The notes beneath the pieces were generated by a model that made no database searches, was not told the origin of the DNA, and saw nothing but the letters and a program-made list of their open reading frames with translations. The translations under genes were made by a program, and so were the position numbers. DNA of 15,643 nucleotides from CAJXTB01 sp047626195 (GTDB lineage Bacteria > Myxococcota_A > UBA796 > GCA-2862545): assembly GCA_047626195.1 (NCBI GenBank), contig JBLHSN010000119.1, positions 1 to 15,643 of the forward strand. Direction: 5' to 3'. Of this stretch, positions 6,472-14,838 are shown in pieces (position 1 is the first letter of the stretch; each line of letters starts with the position of its first letter).

Positions 6472-7398
6472 ATGAAGGTTGCTCGTATTGTCGCGGGTTC
6501 GGTTGGCATCGCCATGATTGGTTGGGCCTGTGCCAAGGTTCCGTACACAGGGCGTAAGCAGTACAACCTGGTGCCTGAAGGCATCATGAAAAACATGGGT
6601 AGGTCCAGCTACGCCCGGCAACTTCGGGGCGTATCGGTCCAGCGGGACGGTGCGGATGCAAACATGCTCTCGCAAGTGGGTCGCCGTATCTCAAACATTG
6701 CGAATGAACCCAACTATGACTGGAGCTATGCGCTCATTGAAGACGATGTCATCAACGCATGGTGCCTACCCGGAGGCTACATTGGCTTCTACACCGCCAT
6801 CTTGCCAGTCCTCGAGAGTGAAGCTGGAATGGCCTTTGTTATGGGCCATGAAGTCGGCCACGCGACGGCCAGGCATGGCAGTGAGCGAATGACTCAGCAG
6901 CTCACGCTGATTGGCGGACTCGGCGCGCTTACGGCATACCTTCAGGGTGGGACAGACCTGAGTACCGCGCAGAAGGCAGCCATTGTAGGTGCGATTGGCC
7001 TGGGGGCTGAAGTGGGCGTCATCTTGCCCTTCAGCCGCAAGCACGAGTCGGAGGCGGATATCATTGGCATGATGTACGCTTCTGGAGCCGGCTATCCTCC
7101 CGGTGAAGGCATTGAAATTTGGGACCGCATGCAAGAGGCAAGCGGCCCCAGTGCTGTGCCGGTTTTTTTGTCGACCCACCCGGGCAATGCCCGTCGTCAA
7201 GCGGTCATGCGGGAGTGGATGCCGCAAGCGGAGAAACGATTTGAGCGTAATCGGCTGCCACACAACACGGAAGAGACTCTTTGGGACGGCCCTGTTCGCC
7301 CGGTCTCCACGCCGACCCGAAGGGAGGCTCCACCCCAACCCACTCGCGACGCCAGTGGTGGGTCAAGTGACGGCGGGATGACTCGCCCCGACCGCTAG
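6472..7398 (+). CDS. M48-family metalloprotease, predicted lipoprotein (LoiP/Oma1-like)
   Basis: Product of 308 residues. Residues 1-20 are a signal peptide ending IGWAC, an imperfect lipobox with Cys20 as the likely lipidated residue, followed by VPYTGRKQYNLVP, typical of the bacterial LoiP/YcaL/Oma1 branch. The zinc site is HEVGH at 126-130 inside FVMGHEVGHATARHG, with the third ligand Glu192 in HESEADIIGM (E-x3-D). The motif STHPGNARR at 234-242 is the conserved downstream M48 block. After about residue 265 comes a Pro/Arg/Ser/Gly-rich tail that is probably disordered. The family degrades misfolded or damaged envelope proteins at the outer membrane or in the periplasm. The gene leads a same-strand cluster and lies 56 bases ahead of the double-HtrA protease gene, consistent with a shared role in envelope quality control. 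Substrate is unknown. Confidence 0.93.
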   Translation: MKVARIVAGSVGIAMIGWACAKVPYTGRKQYNLVPEGIMKNMGRSSYARQLRGVSVQRDGADANMLSQVGRRISNIANEPNYDWSYALIEDDVINAWCLPGGYIGFYTAILPVLESEAGMAFVMGHEVGHATARHGSERMTQQLTLIGGLGALTAYLQGGTDLSTAQKAAIVGAIGLGAEVGVILPFSRKHESEADIIGMMYASGAGYPPGEGIEIWDRMQEASGPSAVPVFLSTHPGNARRQAVMREWMPQAEKRFERNRLPHNTEETLWDGPVRPVSTPTRREAPPQPTRDASGGSSDGGMTRPDR

Positions 7399-7454
7399 TT
7401 CGGCACGGTTGCAATCCCCGGCAGGCCCCGCTCGCAACAGGTTAGAGGCGCCGG

Positions 7455-10265
7455 ATGCAATTCCTTCCGTTTCTGTTTGCCGCCCTATCTCCCGCTCACG
7501 CTCAGTCGCAAGACGGCTGGGAGGCAACGCTTGATGACGTTGTCCCTGCTATTGTCGCGATTCGTGTGACGGGAACCCGAGACTTTGACACCGAAAATGC
7601 CCGGAGCAGCGTGGGCACTGGTTTTGTGGTGGATGCCGAGCGCGGTATCCTACTAACCAACCGTCATATGGTCCATGCGGGCCCTGTGATTGCGGATGCT
7701 CTGTTCATCGACGAGACCGAGGTCGACCTGCATCCCATTTATCGGGACCCGGTGCACGACTTCGGATTTTACCGCTTTGACCCTGATGAGTTGCGCTACC
7801 TAGCACATCGCGAAATCTCACTAGCTCCCGAGTCAGCGCGCGTCGGGTTGGACATCCGCGTAGTCGGCAATGACGCCGGTGAGAAGATCAGCATCTTGGA
7901 CGGCACCCTGTCGCGTCTGGACCGGCCGGCACCGTCGTACGGCCGGGATACCTACAACGATTTTAACACCTTCTACATGCAGGCAGCTAGCGGCACCTCG
8001 GGCGGGTCGAGCGGCTCACCGGTCATCGACATTAACGGCCATGCAGTCGCGCTCAATGCTGGCGGAAGTCGCCAAGCCGCGTCGAGCTTCTATCTCCCGC
8101 TCGACCGTGTTGTACGCGCCCTAGAGTTGGTCCAGGCTGGCGAACCCGTCACCCGTGGCACGCTTCAGACCACGCTCGAGTACACCTCATTTCCAGAGCT
8201 GGCCCGTCTAGGCCTCTCTCAGCAAACCCAGGACACGTTCCGCGAGGCGTTCCCAGGCAGCACGGGCATGCTTGTCATCGGCAACACCGTCCCCGGTGGT
8301 CCGGGCCATGGAAAGCTTCAGCCCGGTGATATTGTGGTGTCTATCGACGGTGAGCGGGTCCAGACCTTCGTGCCGTGGGAAGCCAAGTTGGACGATGGCG
8401 TTGGGGATACGCTGGACATTGTGGTCGAGCGCCGTGGCACCCGCGTCTCCGTACAAGTGACCGTGCAGGACTTACACAGCATCACGCCAGACGAGTATCT
8501 GGAGTTCGGTCGTTCAGTCGTTCACGAGCTGTCCTACCAGCAGGCGCGGAACTTCTCGACACCCGTCGAGGGCGTGTACGTCGTGCAGTCGGGCTATCTG
8601 CTCGGCCGCGCCGGCATTCCCGAGACCGCGATGATCGACGCAATTGATGGGGAGCCAGTTGTCACGCTTGACGACGCTGAGCGGCTGTTCGCGAGCAAGC
8701 CTCAAGGCTCCCGAGTCGCCGTTCGGTTCCACCCGCTGTCGGACCCCAATCGGCACTTTGTCCAAGTCGTGGTCATGGACCGGACTTGGTACACCATGCA
8801 GCGCTGTAAGCGGGACGACAGCAGCGGATACTGGCCGTGCACACAGAGCCCCGCTGCACCTTCGGCGTCTGAAGAACGCCGCGGTAGTGCCTTCCCGTAC
8901 GCTTCAGACTCGAAAGTTGGAGACCGGTTGGCACCGTCTTTGGTGATGGTGGACGTGGACATTCCTCACCCGGTTAGTGGTGTGAAAGACTTCAACTACC
9001 AAGGCGCTGGCGTGGTTGTAGACGCCGAGCGTGGGTGGATTTTGGTGGACCGAGACACCGTACCTGTGAGCTTGGCGGACATCGAAATCACCTTTGCCGG
9101 TACCGTTCGCGTACCTGGCCGAGTGGTTTACTTGCATCCGATTCACAACATGGCCATCATCAGCTACGACCCCGGCCTGGTGACGGATGTCCCCATCCAA
9201 GCCGCAACGTTGCTGGACGAGCCCCTTCGAGAGGGCCAAGAAGTATGGCAGGTGGGACTGGCGCGAGATCAGCGAGTCGTGGCAACGCGCACAGCCATCA
9301 GCAAGGTGGATAGTCTGTACGTGGGTGCTTCTGGCTCCCCGCGATTCCGAGATATTAATGTTGAGATTGTTGATATTGCCGAGAGCGGCGGTACCCTCGG
9401 TGGTGTGCTTGCGGACAAGAAAGGCCGTGTCTACGCCCAGTGGTCGAGCTTTTATGACCCAGCCGGAGATGACCGTGGCTTCTATGGTCTGCCGACCGCG
9501 TTCTGGCCAGACTGGTTGCTCGCGGGCGGCGACCCGGAGCCCTACTGCTTCATCGGGGTTGAATTTGGCGCCATTTCCCTAGCAGACGCCGTCGATACCG
9601 GGCTCTCCGATGCCGTGGCGATGTCTGTGCTGCGCGCGGAACCCATCGACCGCGTACTTCTCAAAGTGAATCGGGTAACCGGAGGCTCACCAGCGCAAGG
9701 TGCCGGACTGCGCAGTGGCGATGTCATTTCCCATGTTCGCGGAGCGGGTATCGACGCTCCCCTGACACGGATGACGCAGGTTGAGCAGCTATCAACAGCG
9801 TCTTGCAGCCAAGACATTACCTTCACCATCCTGCGCGACCAGGCCGAAGAAGACCTCACCATTCGCGGCATGGAGATGCCCATTGACGGTATCGAACGGG
9901 TTGTCAGCTTTGCCGGGCTGGTGGTCCACGACCCACACGTCGACGTCGCTATTCAAGAGCAGGAAGTGCCGCGAGGCGTGTACCTGACGTGGTTGTGGTA
10001 CGGCTCACCGGCCTACCGCTACGGCTTGCGTCCCACCCGCCAGGTGTTGTCCATTGACGGCGTACCCACGCCCACACTAGACGCATTTTTGATGGCGGTC
10101 CGCGACCTTCGCGACCAAGACAGCGTGCAGTTGCTGTTGCTCAATCGCCAAGGGCGTGAATCGGTCGAGACTCTCCGTGTCGACCTTCACTACTGGCCTA
10201 CCCAGCTACTCGAGCGTGACGCCAGCGGCACGTGGAACCGTTCGGCAGTGGAGCCTTCGCCATGA
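7455..10265 (+). CDS. Periplasmic double-HtrA serine protease with four PDZ domains (Nma111/Deg7-like)
   Basis: ATG at 7455 with AGAGG six bases upstream; 936 residues. Residues 1-16 are a signal peptide ending AHA|Q, so the protein is exported. The first trypsin-like domain (about 25-225) has an intact triad: His71 in LLTNRHMVHAG, Asp102 in PVHDFGFYRF, and Ser186 in GTSGGSSGSPVI. PDZ-like domains follow at about 237-340 (LQPGDIVVSIDG) and 370-445. A second trypsin-like domain (about 495-690) keeps the fold motifs but has lost the triad: Asp534 in place of His, Asn565 in place of Asp, and Leu648 in place of Ser (SGGTLGGVL). Two more PDZ-like domains follow at about 700-805 (GLRSGDVISHV) and 815-912. 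This active-plus-dead double layout is that of eukaryotic Nma111 and plant Deg7; ordinary bacterial HtrA/DegP has one protease domain and two PDZ domains. The gene overlaps the next by four bases. Confidence 0.92.
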   Translation: MQFLPFLFAALSPAHAQSQDGWEATLDDVVPAIVAIRVTGTRDFDTENARSSVGTGFVVDAERGILLTNRHMVHAGPVIADALFIDETEVDLHPIYRDPVHDFGFYRFDPDELRYLAHREISLAPESARVGLDIRVVGNDAGEKISILDGTLSRLDRPAPSYGRDTYNDFNTFYMQAASGTSGGSSGSPVIDINGHAVALNAGGSRQAASSFYLPLDRVVRALELVQAGEPVTRGTLQTTLEYTSFPELARLGLSQQTQDTFREAFPGSTGMLVIGNTVPGGPGHGKLQPGDIVVSIDGERVQTFVPWEAKLDDGVGDTLDIVVERRGTRVSVQVTVQDLHSITPDEYLEFGRSVVHELSYQQARNFSTPVEGVYVVQSGYLLGRAGIPETAMIDAIDGEPVVTLDDAERLFASKPQGSRVAVRFHPLSDPNRHFVQVVVMDRTWYTMQRCKRDDSSGYWPCTQSPAAPSASEERRGSAFPYASDSKVGDRLAPSLVMVDVDIPHPVSGVKDFNYQGAGVVVDAERGWILVDRDTVPVSLADIEITFAGTVRVPGRVVYLHPIHNMAIISYDPGLVTDVPIQAATLLDEPLREGQEVWQVGLARDQRVVATRTAISKVDSLYVGASGSPRFRDINVEIVDIAESGGTLGGVLADKKGRVYAQWSSFYDPAGDDRGFYGLPTAFWPDWLLAGGDPEPYCFIGVEFGAISLADAVDTGLSDAVAMSVLRAEPIDRVLLKVNRVTGGSPAQGAGLRSGDVISHVRGAGIDAPLTRMTQVEQLSTASCSQDITFTILRDQAEEDLTIRGMEMPIDGIERVVSFAGLVVHDPHVDVAIQEQEVPRGVYLTWLWYGSPAYRYGLRPTRQVLSIDGVPTPTLDAFLMAVRDLRDQDSVQLLLLNRQGRESVETLRVDLHYWPTQLLERDASGTWNRSAVEPSP

Positions 10266-12460
10266 GCGAGGTGTCATCTACGCCGGAGCCCGCTGAACGG
10301 CAGAAACTAGGCACGTTTCTCGGTGTGTTCACCCCAACGATTCTCACCATTCTTGGGGTCATTATGTACCTCAAGCTCGGCTGGGTGGTGGGTACTGCGG
10401 GTCTATTCGGTGCTCTAGGCATCGTGGTGTTTAGTCACCTCATCACCCTGGTGACGTCGCTGTCGCTCTCGGCTCTGGCCACCAACATGCGTGTTGGTGT
10501 GGGTGGGGCGTACTACCTCATCTCGCGTACCCTCGGCCTTGAGGTTGGCGGGGCCATTGGCATCCCGCTGTACCTGTCGCAAGCGCTGTCCGTGACGCTG
10601 TACTGCTACGGTCTGGCCGTTGTACTGTTCGGTTGGTGGGACAATGCGCCCATCCCACTCATCGCGGCTGCTCTGGTGGTCATTGTCGGATTGGTCGCGG
10701 CCAAGAGCACCCAGCTGACTCTCAAGCTCCAGCTTCCCATGCTTGGCCTCATCGTTGCCTCCATTGTGTCGCTGCTGTTGGGCGTGGAGTGGGGAGGCGA
10801 AGTCCAGGTCGACAACCTCGGCCCGTGGCGTGATGTTGATGGAAAGCAGACTGTCGGCATGGTCTTCGCCGTGTTCTTCCCAGCGGTCACCGGCATCTTG
10901 GCCGGCGTAAGCTTGTCGGGAGACCTCAAGGACCCCGGCAAAGCGATTCCGCGCGGGGTCTTGTCTGCTGTTGCGGTGGGCTTCGTGGTCTACCTGATCA
11001 TTCCGTTTGCTCTGTCGCGGTCATCTCCAGAGCTGCTGATGGGTGACCCAGAGACGGTGTGGACGGGCATTGCAGCGGTTCCGTGGCTCGTCATTCCTGG
11101 CATGTGTGGCGCGATTCTATCGAGCGCATTTGGGTCGATTCTTGGAGCACCACGAACCTTGCAGGCCTTGGCCCAAGATCGATTGGCGCCACAGATCTTT
11201 GGCGTCATTGATGAGGAGTCGGGGGAACCGGTCTGGGCGTTGCGCGTATCGATTGCTGTTGCGCTCGGAGCCGTTCTTCTCGGTGACCTTGAGACTGTGG
11301 CCATCGTCCTGACCATGTTCTTCCTGACCACCTATGGCACTCTCAACCTCGTGGCCGGACTCGAAGAGCTGGTCGGTGACCCGAGCTTCCGTCCGCGCAT
11401 CCGGGTGCCTTGGTGGGCATCCTTTTTGGCTGGCCTCGGCTGCATCGTCGCGATGTTTGCGATTAGTGCGCTAGGGGCCGCCGTCGCGCTCATCGTCGTG
11501 GCGGTCATCTACGTGGTGTTGTCGCGTCGGACGCTGGAAGCCACATGGGGCGATGTCCGTGGCGGGATGCTGCTGACAGCTGCTCGCTTCGCGTTGATTC
11601 GCCTGCGCGATACTCGTCTTGAACCTCGCAACTGGCGTCCGCATATCTTGGTCTTCACCACAGATATCGAAGAGCGCATTGCGACCGTTCGCCTGGCGCA
11701 AGCCTTTGGTCAGCACCGTGGCATTACCACGGTCATGACCCTGTTGGTCGGAGACGCCGACGAACATGCACCGTCGCACACCCTCGCTCGTGAACACCAA
11801 CACTTGCTCGATGACAACGGTGTGATGGCGTTCTGCGAGGTCGCGACCGTCCCGGACCTTCATGCGGGTGTCATTACCTGCGCGCAAGCCAACGGATTTG
11901 CAGGACTTGAGTCCAATACCGCCATGTTCGGTTGGCCTGCCCACAACGATGCGGAGTCTCTCGCACGTATGTTGAGTTTGGTGCGTAAGCTCGATGCGCT
12001 AGGCAAGTGCGCGCTCATTCACCGTACCGCTCCCATCGCAGACGGTGCGAAGCGCGAGATTGTCGTGTGGTGGGCCGGTAAGGAACATAACGGCGACCTG
12101 ATGCTGCTTCTGGCTCACTTGTTGAGTGGTAGTCGCGAGAATCGCGACCTGAAGATTGTGCTGAAATCAATTGCCGACAATGCCGACGACGCGGTCATTC
12201 GTCAGCGAGAACTTGCCGCGATGCTCGACGACATTCGCATTGCCGCACGCTTTGAGGTGGTGGTCCGTGAAGAAGACCAGAGCTTGCGCGACGTCATCCG
12301 CCAGTACAGTTCGGATGCGTCGATTGTCTTCTTGGGCATGACGGTTCCGGATGCGGGTGACGAGCGTAGCTACGCGAATCGAATGCTTGAGCTCACTGAA
12401 GGCTTGCCGCCTACCATCTTGGTTCGCAATGGCGGACCGTTCCGTGGCAGGTTGGTCTGA
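10262..12460 (+). CDS. Cation-chloride cotransporter family (SLC12/CCC) membrane transporter
   Basis: The ATG at 10262 overlaps the upstream stop as ATGA, with GTGGAG eight bases before it; the open frame extends to a GTG at 10232 but gives a poorer start. The product has 732 residues. Residues about 18-425 are an APC-fold membrane domain with about twelve hydrophobic segments. TM1 reads TPTILTILGVIMYLKLGWVV, matching the CCC consensus, and residues 202-232 carry the family signature FFPAVTGILAG followed by SGDLKDPGKAIPRG. Residues about 455-732 are a soluble C-terminal domain with CCC-type blocks (GLESNTAMFGWP, IVVWWAGKEHNGDLMLLLAH). CCC proteins move Cl- with Na+ and/or K+ across the cytoplasmic membrane and serve in ion and volume balance; the ions moved here cannot be told from sequence. 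A general amino-acid permease is less likely because of the C-terminal domain. Confidence 0.9.
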   Translation: MSEVSSTPEPAERQKLGTFLGVFTPTILTILGVIMYLKLGWVVGTAGLFGALGIVVFSHLITLVTSLSLSALATNMRVGVGGAYYLISRTLGLEVGGAIGIPLYLSQALSVTLYCYGLAVVLFGWWDNAPIPLIAAALVVIVGLVAAKSTQLTLKLQLPMLGLIVASIVSLLLGVEWGGEVQVDNLGPWRDVDGKQTVGMVFAVFFPAVTGILAGVSLSGDLKDPGKAIPRGVLSAVAVGFVVYLIIPFALSRSSPELLMGDPETVWTGIAAVPWLVIPGMCGAILSSAFGSILGAPRTLQALAQDRLAPQIFGVIDEESGEPVWALRVSIAVALGAVLLGDLETVAIVLTMFFLTTYGTLNLVAGLEELVGDPSFRPRIRVPWWASFLAGLGCIVAMFAISALGAAVALIVVAVIYVVLSRRTLEATWGDVRGGMLLTAARFALIRLRDTRLEPRNWRPHILVFTTDIEERIATVRLAQAFGQHRGITTVMTLLVGDADEHAPSHTLAREHQHLLDDNGVMAFCEVATVPDLHAGVITCAQANGFAGLESNTAMFGWPAHNDAESLARMLSLVRKLDALGKCALIHRTAPIADGAKREIVVWWAGKEHNGDLMLLLAHLLSGSRENRDLKIVLKSIADNADDAVIRQRELAAMLDDIRIAARFEVVVREEDQSLRDVIRQYSSDASIVFLGMTVPDAGDERSYANRMLELTEGLPPTILVRNGGPFRGRLV

Positions 12461-12963
12461 TGATTGGGGGAATGAACGTGAAACGGTTGATCTTGATGCG
12501 CCATGCCAAGAGTTCTTGGGGCTCGCATGCTGTGGATGACCACAGTCGTCCATTGAATTCTCGTGGTCGGGCAGATGCGCCACGGATGGGAGCGCGGCTC
12601 GCTGAGCTGGGCTGGGCGCCGGACATCGTGTTGTCTAGTGATTCACATCGCACCAGAGAAACGTACGAGCGGATGTCAGGCGCCTTCGATGCCGCACCTA
12701 TCGCTCGCTTCTCGCGCGGACTGTACAACGCCGGTATCCGTCAACTGCAGCCTCTATTGGCGGAGCTGGGAGAGGAAGCGACAACAGTCTTGGTGCTTGG
12801 TCACAACCCTGGATGGTCAGCGGCGGCGAGCTGGTTCTCAGGAACGCAGATTGACATGACAACAGCAAACGCCGTGCTGCTGACGTCCATTGAAGCCCGC
12901 TGGAGTTCTGCGGTATTGGCGGAGTGGACGCTACACGACTGGATTCAGCCCAAGTCGCTGTAA
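12460..12963 (+). CDS. SixA-type phosphohistidine phosphatase (histidine phosphatase superfamily)
   Basis: The product is 167 residues from ATG 12460, which overlaps the CCC stop as TGATG. Alternative starts are ATG 12472 and GTG 12478; the last gives the family's canonical beginning (V/M)KRLILMRHAKSSW and has GGGGGA six bases upstream, so the true start may be there. The catalytic RHG-type motif is Arg14-His15, with Arg64 in SSDSHRTRET and His115 in VLGHNPGW completing the phosphate pocket. The size equals that of small SixA-like proteins. E. coli SixA removes phosphate from histidine in phosphotransfer or PTS proteins, which is the likely type of reaction here; the target is unknown. It is the last gene of the cluster and converges on the minus-strand lipoprotein gene 24 bases away. 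No clear hairpin terminator lies in that gap. Confidence 0.88.
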   Translation: MIGGMNVKRLILMRHAKSSWGSHAVDDHSRPLNSRGRADAPRMGARLAELGWAPDIVLSSDSHRTRETYERMSGAFDAAPIARFSRGLYNAGIRQLQPLLAELGEEATTVLVLGHNPGWSAAASWFSGTQIDMTTANAVLLTSIEARWSSAVLAEWTLHDWIQPKSL

Positions 12964-12987
12964 CGGCCCCCGGCCCCACCGCTTAGC

Positions 12988-14838
12988 CTACCAAAAGGCA
13001 ACCTCGACAAAACCAGTGAGCGGGTCGATTTTAGCGACAAGGTCGCTGCCAGAGACGGGGACCACTACGTACGGTTGGTCGATGACAGGCTGCCAGACGT
13101 CGTCTGTGATGGTCTTGACTTCGCGGTAGGCCATGGGGTCGCCGGGGAGGCTGAATGACACGTTCCGGGTGCCGTCGCCGGTGCTGTCACCGGTCACGCC
13201 GAGAAGGCCGCTGTTCACTGTGAACTGAAACTGCCAGCCGTCTTCCGATGGGCGAACACCCGACTGGATGACGAAGCTAACCGCACCGTTGTTTGTGATG
13301 TAGCGGCGGTCTTCGAAGGCGAGGGCATCTTGCACGCCGCTGACACTACCTTCCACAATCCAGCCACTCTGGTTGGCATCGTAGCGAAGGTTCCACGTCT
13401 CGCTCGTAGCAACCCCGCCACAGCGATTGACCACGACGCTTCGGTTGTTTGTCCCGTTCGGCTGAAGCTCGGGGCCGCCGGTAATATTGCCGGGAGCAAA
13501 CGAGTAGTCCAGACCGGTACCGGCCGTTGTGCTGGCGCCGGTGCGTGGGCCCAGGCCGTCACGAATGAGGCAGCCGGTGTCTTCGCCCAAGAAGACCATA
13601 GCACCACGGTGCAGGCTGATAGCCACCGCTCGGCCACGCAAGCCAACTTGGTTGTCGTTCACTTCAGGCCATAAGAAGGCCTGCTCGATGCTGCCGAGCC
13701 CGCGAACAAGCGAGTACATCTCCAGGCCATTCACACCCTCCTCAAGGGTGTTCAGGTCGCGTAGGGCACCTTCATCGAGGTCGTATACCCACACGCTGGT
13801 ACCGATCAGCGGGGCCACTGTCACCGTGTTGGACTCGGCTCCGAGAAGGGGGGCGATATCGGAGACGGGCCATGGCAACAGGTGCTCGATGACCGTGTCG
13901 TCTTCTCCAGGGACAATCTCCCAGAAGCTAGACCGTGAGCCATCTGCAACGAAGAGGCGTCCATCACTCGACCAGGTCATTCGGACCGGTGTGGCGTCTG
14001 CGGGAAGCACGACATCTTTGTCGACTTGGCCGGTCATAGGGTCGAGCCACACCAACGCTGCCGGGTCATCGGCTCGCGACAGAATCATGGCGATACTGCT
14101 TTGGTCGGGAGATGTGGCTAAGTGCAGAGGCACGCCGCCAACATTGATTTCGGTGGAGCCGTTGTCGGTAGAGAAGGTGAAGCTGTCACCGGAGGTGGCC
14201 GCGCCGGTCACGGTGAATGACAGCCCACCTTCGGTGTCGTAGAACTCAACATCCGTTTCGGCACGGGCTTCAGTGCGCCCGGAACGTGACCCGACGGCAG
14301 ACCACTCGGTTCCGTCGAACTCGATGGTCCAGTCTTCGGTGGTGGCAAAGCCGGTCATGGCTCGCAGCTCGGTCATGCGCGGGGCATCCCCAGAGCCATC
14401 AGCATCGACAAAACCCGGCTGGGTGATGGTGGTCGGGGCGCGCTCGGGTGTGCCGTCATCCGCGACAGCAACCACGTGCGGAAGGCGAACCAATGTGCTG
14501 AATGCGCGGTCGGCAGCGTACACAGTGAGGGTACCGTCGCCGGCAGCCACCGCTGCAATTGAACCGAGAACCCGGGCGTTGCCAGCAGCCAGAGGAGCAG
14601 CTCGAACGAAGCTGGCCGTGGGTGAGTCCGCCAAGTATCGGCCTTCACGTAGGCTCATGATGGCCACGCGCCCACCGTGGAGGCTTGCTGCGTAGCCAAT
14701 GGGCTCGTGGAAGGGATTGGCGTCGGACACGGGTACGATGTCCAGCGCTTCCGGGATGTCGAAGGTGCCTTCCCATTCATTGGGATTTGGACATCCCATG
14801 AGGGCCAAGACCAATAGGCTCAGCGGTTGACGAGCCAT
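12988..14838 (-). CDS. Predicted outer-membrane lipoprotein, beta-propeller-like with a duplicated inserted domain
   Basis: ATG at 14838-14836 preceded by GGAGGT (14850-14845, six-base gap). The product has 616 residues. Residues 1-16 are a lipoprotein signal ending LALMGC, Cys16 lipidated; the next residue is Pro, not Asp, so an outer-membrane location is favoured. The body is beta-rich with propeller-like repeats (HLATSPDQSSIAMI, MTWSSDGRLFVADGS, SVWVYDLDEGA, VAKIDPLTGFVEV). Two copies of an unrecognised domain of about 65-70 residues are embedded, at about 165-228 and 477-545, each with the pattern ATxExW ... GSxSG ... A..D..Y ... G.xSF ... G..F.F. No catalytic motif is visible. It overlaps the upstream propeller gene by 19 bases, so they are probably co-translated. 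A role in surface binding or polymer sensing is only a guess. Confidence 0.85.
   Translation of the reverse strand: MARQPLSLLVLALMGCPNPNEWEGTFDIPEALDIVPVSDANPFHEPIGYAASLHGGRVAIMSLREGRYLADSPTASFVRAAPLAAGNARVLGSIAAVAAGDGTLTVYAADRAFSTLVRLPHVVAVADDGTPERAPTTITQPGFVDADGSGDAPRMTELRAMTGFATTEDWTIEFDGTEWSAVGSRSGRTEARAETDVEFYDTEGGLSFTVTGAATSGDSFTFSTDNGSTEINVGGVPLHLATSPDQSSIAMILSRADDPAALVWLDPMTGQVDKDVVLPADATPVRMTWSSDGRLFVADGSRSSFWEIVPGEDDTVIEHLLPWPVSDIAPLLGAESNTVTVAPLIGTSVWVYDLDEGALRDLNTLEEGVNGLEMYSLVRGLGSIEQAFLWPEVNDNQVGLRGRAVAISLHRGAMVFLGEDTGCLIRDGLGPRTGASTTAGTGLDYSFAPGNITGGPELQPNGTNNRSVVVNRCGGVATSETWNLRYDANQSGWIVEGSVSGVQDALAFEDRRYITNNGAVSFVIQSGVRPSEDGWQFQFTVNSGLLGVTGDSTGDGTRNVSFSLPGDPMAYREVKTITDDVWQPVIDQPYVVVPVSGSDLVAKIDPLTGFVEVAFW

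Noticed and set aside
10232..10261. GTG at 10232 as the start of the transporter gene
   Set aside because: The ATG at 10262 has a GGAG at proper distance and the ATGA overlap typical of coupled genes; the extra ten residues overlap the end of the protease gene and look like its off-frame translation.
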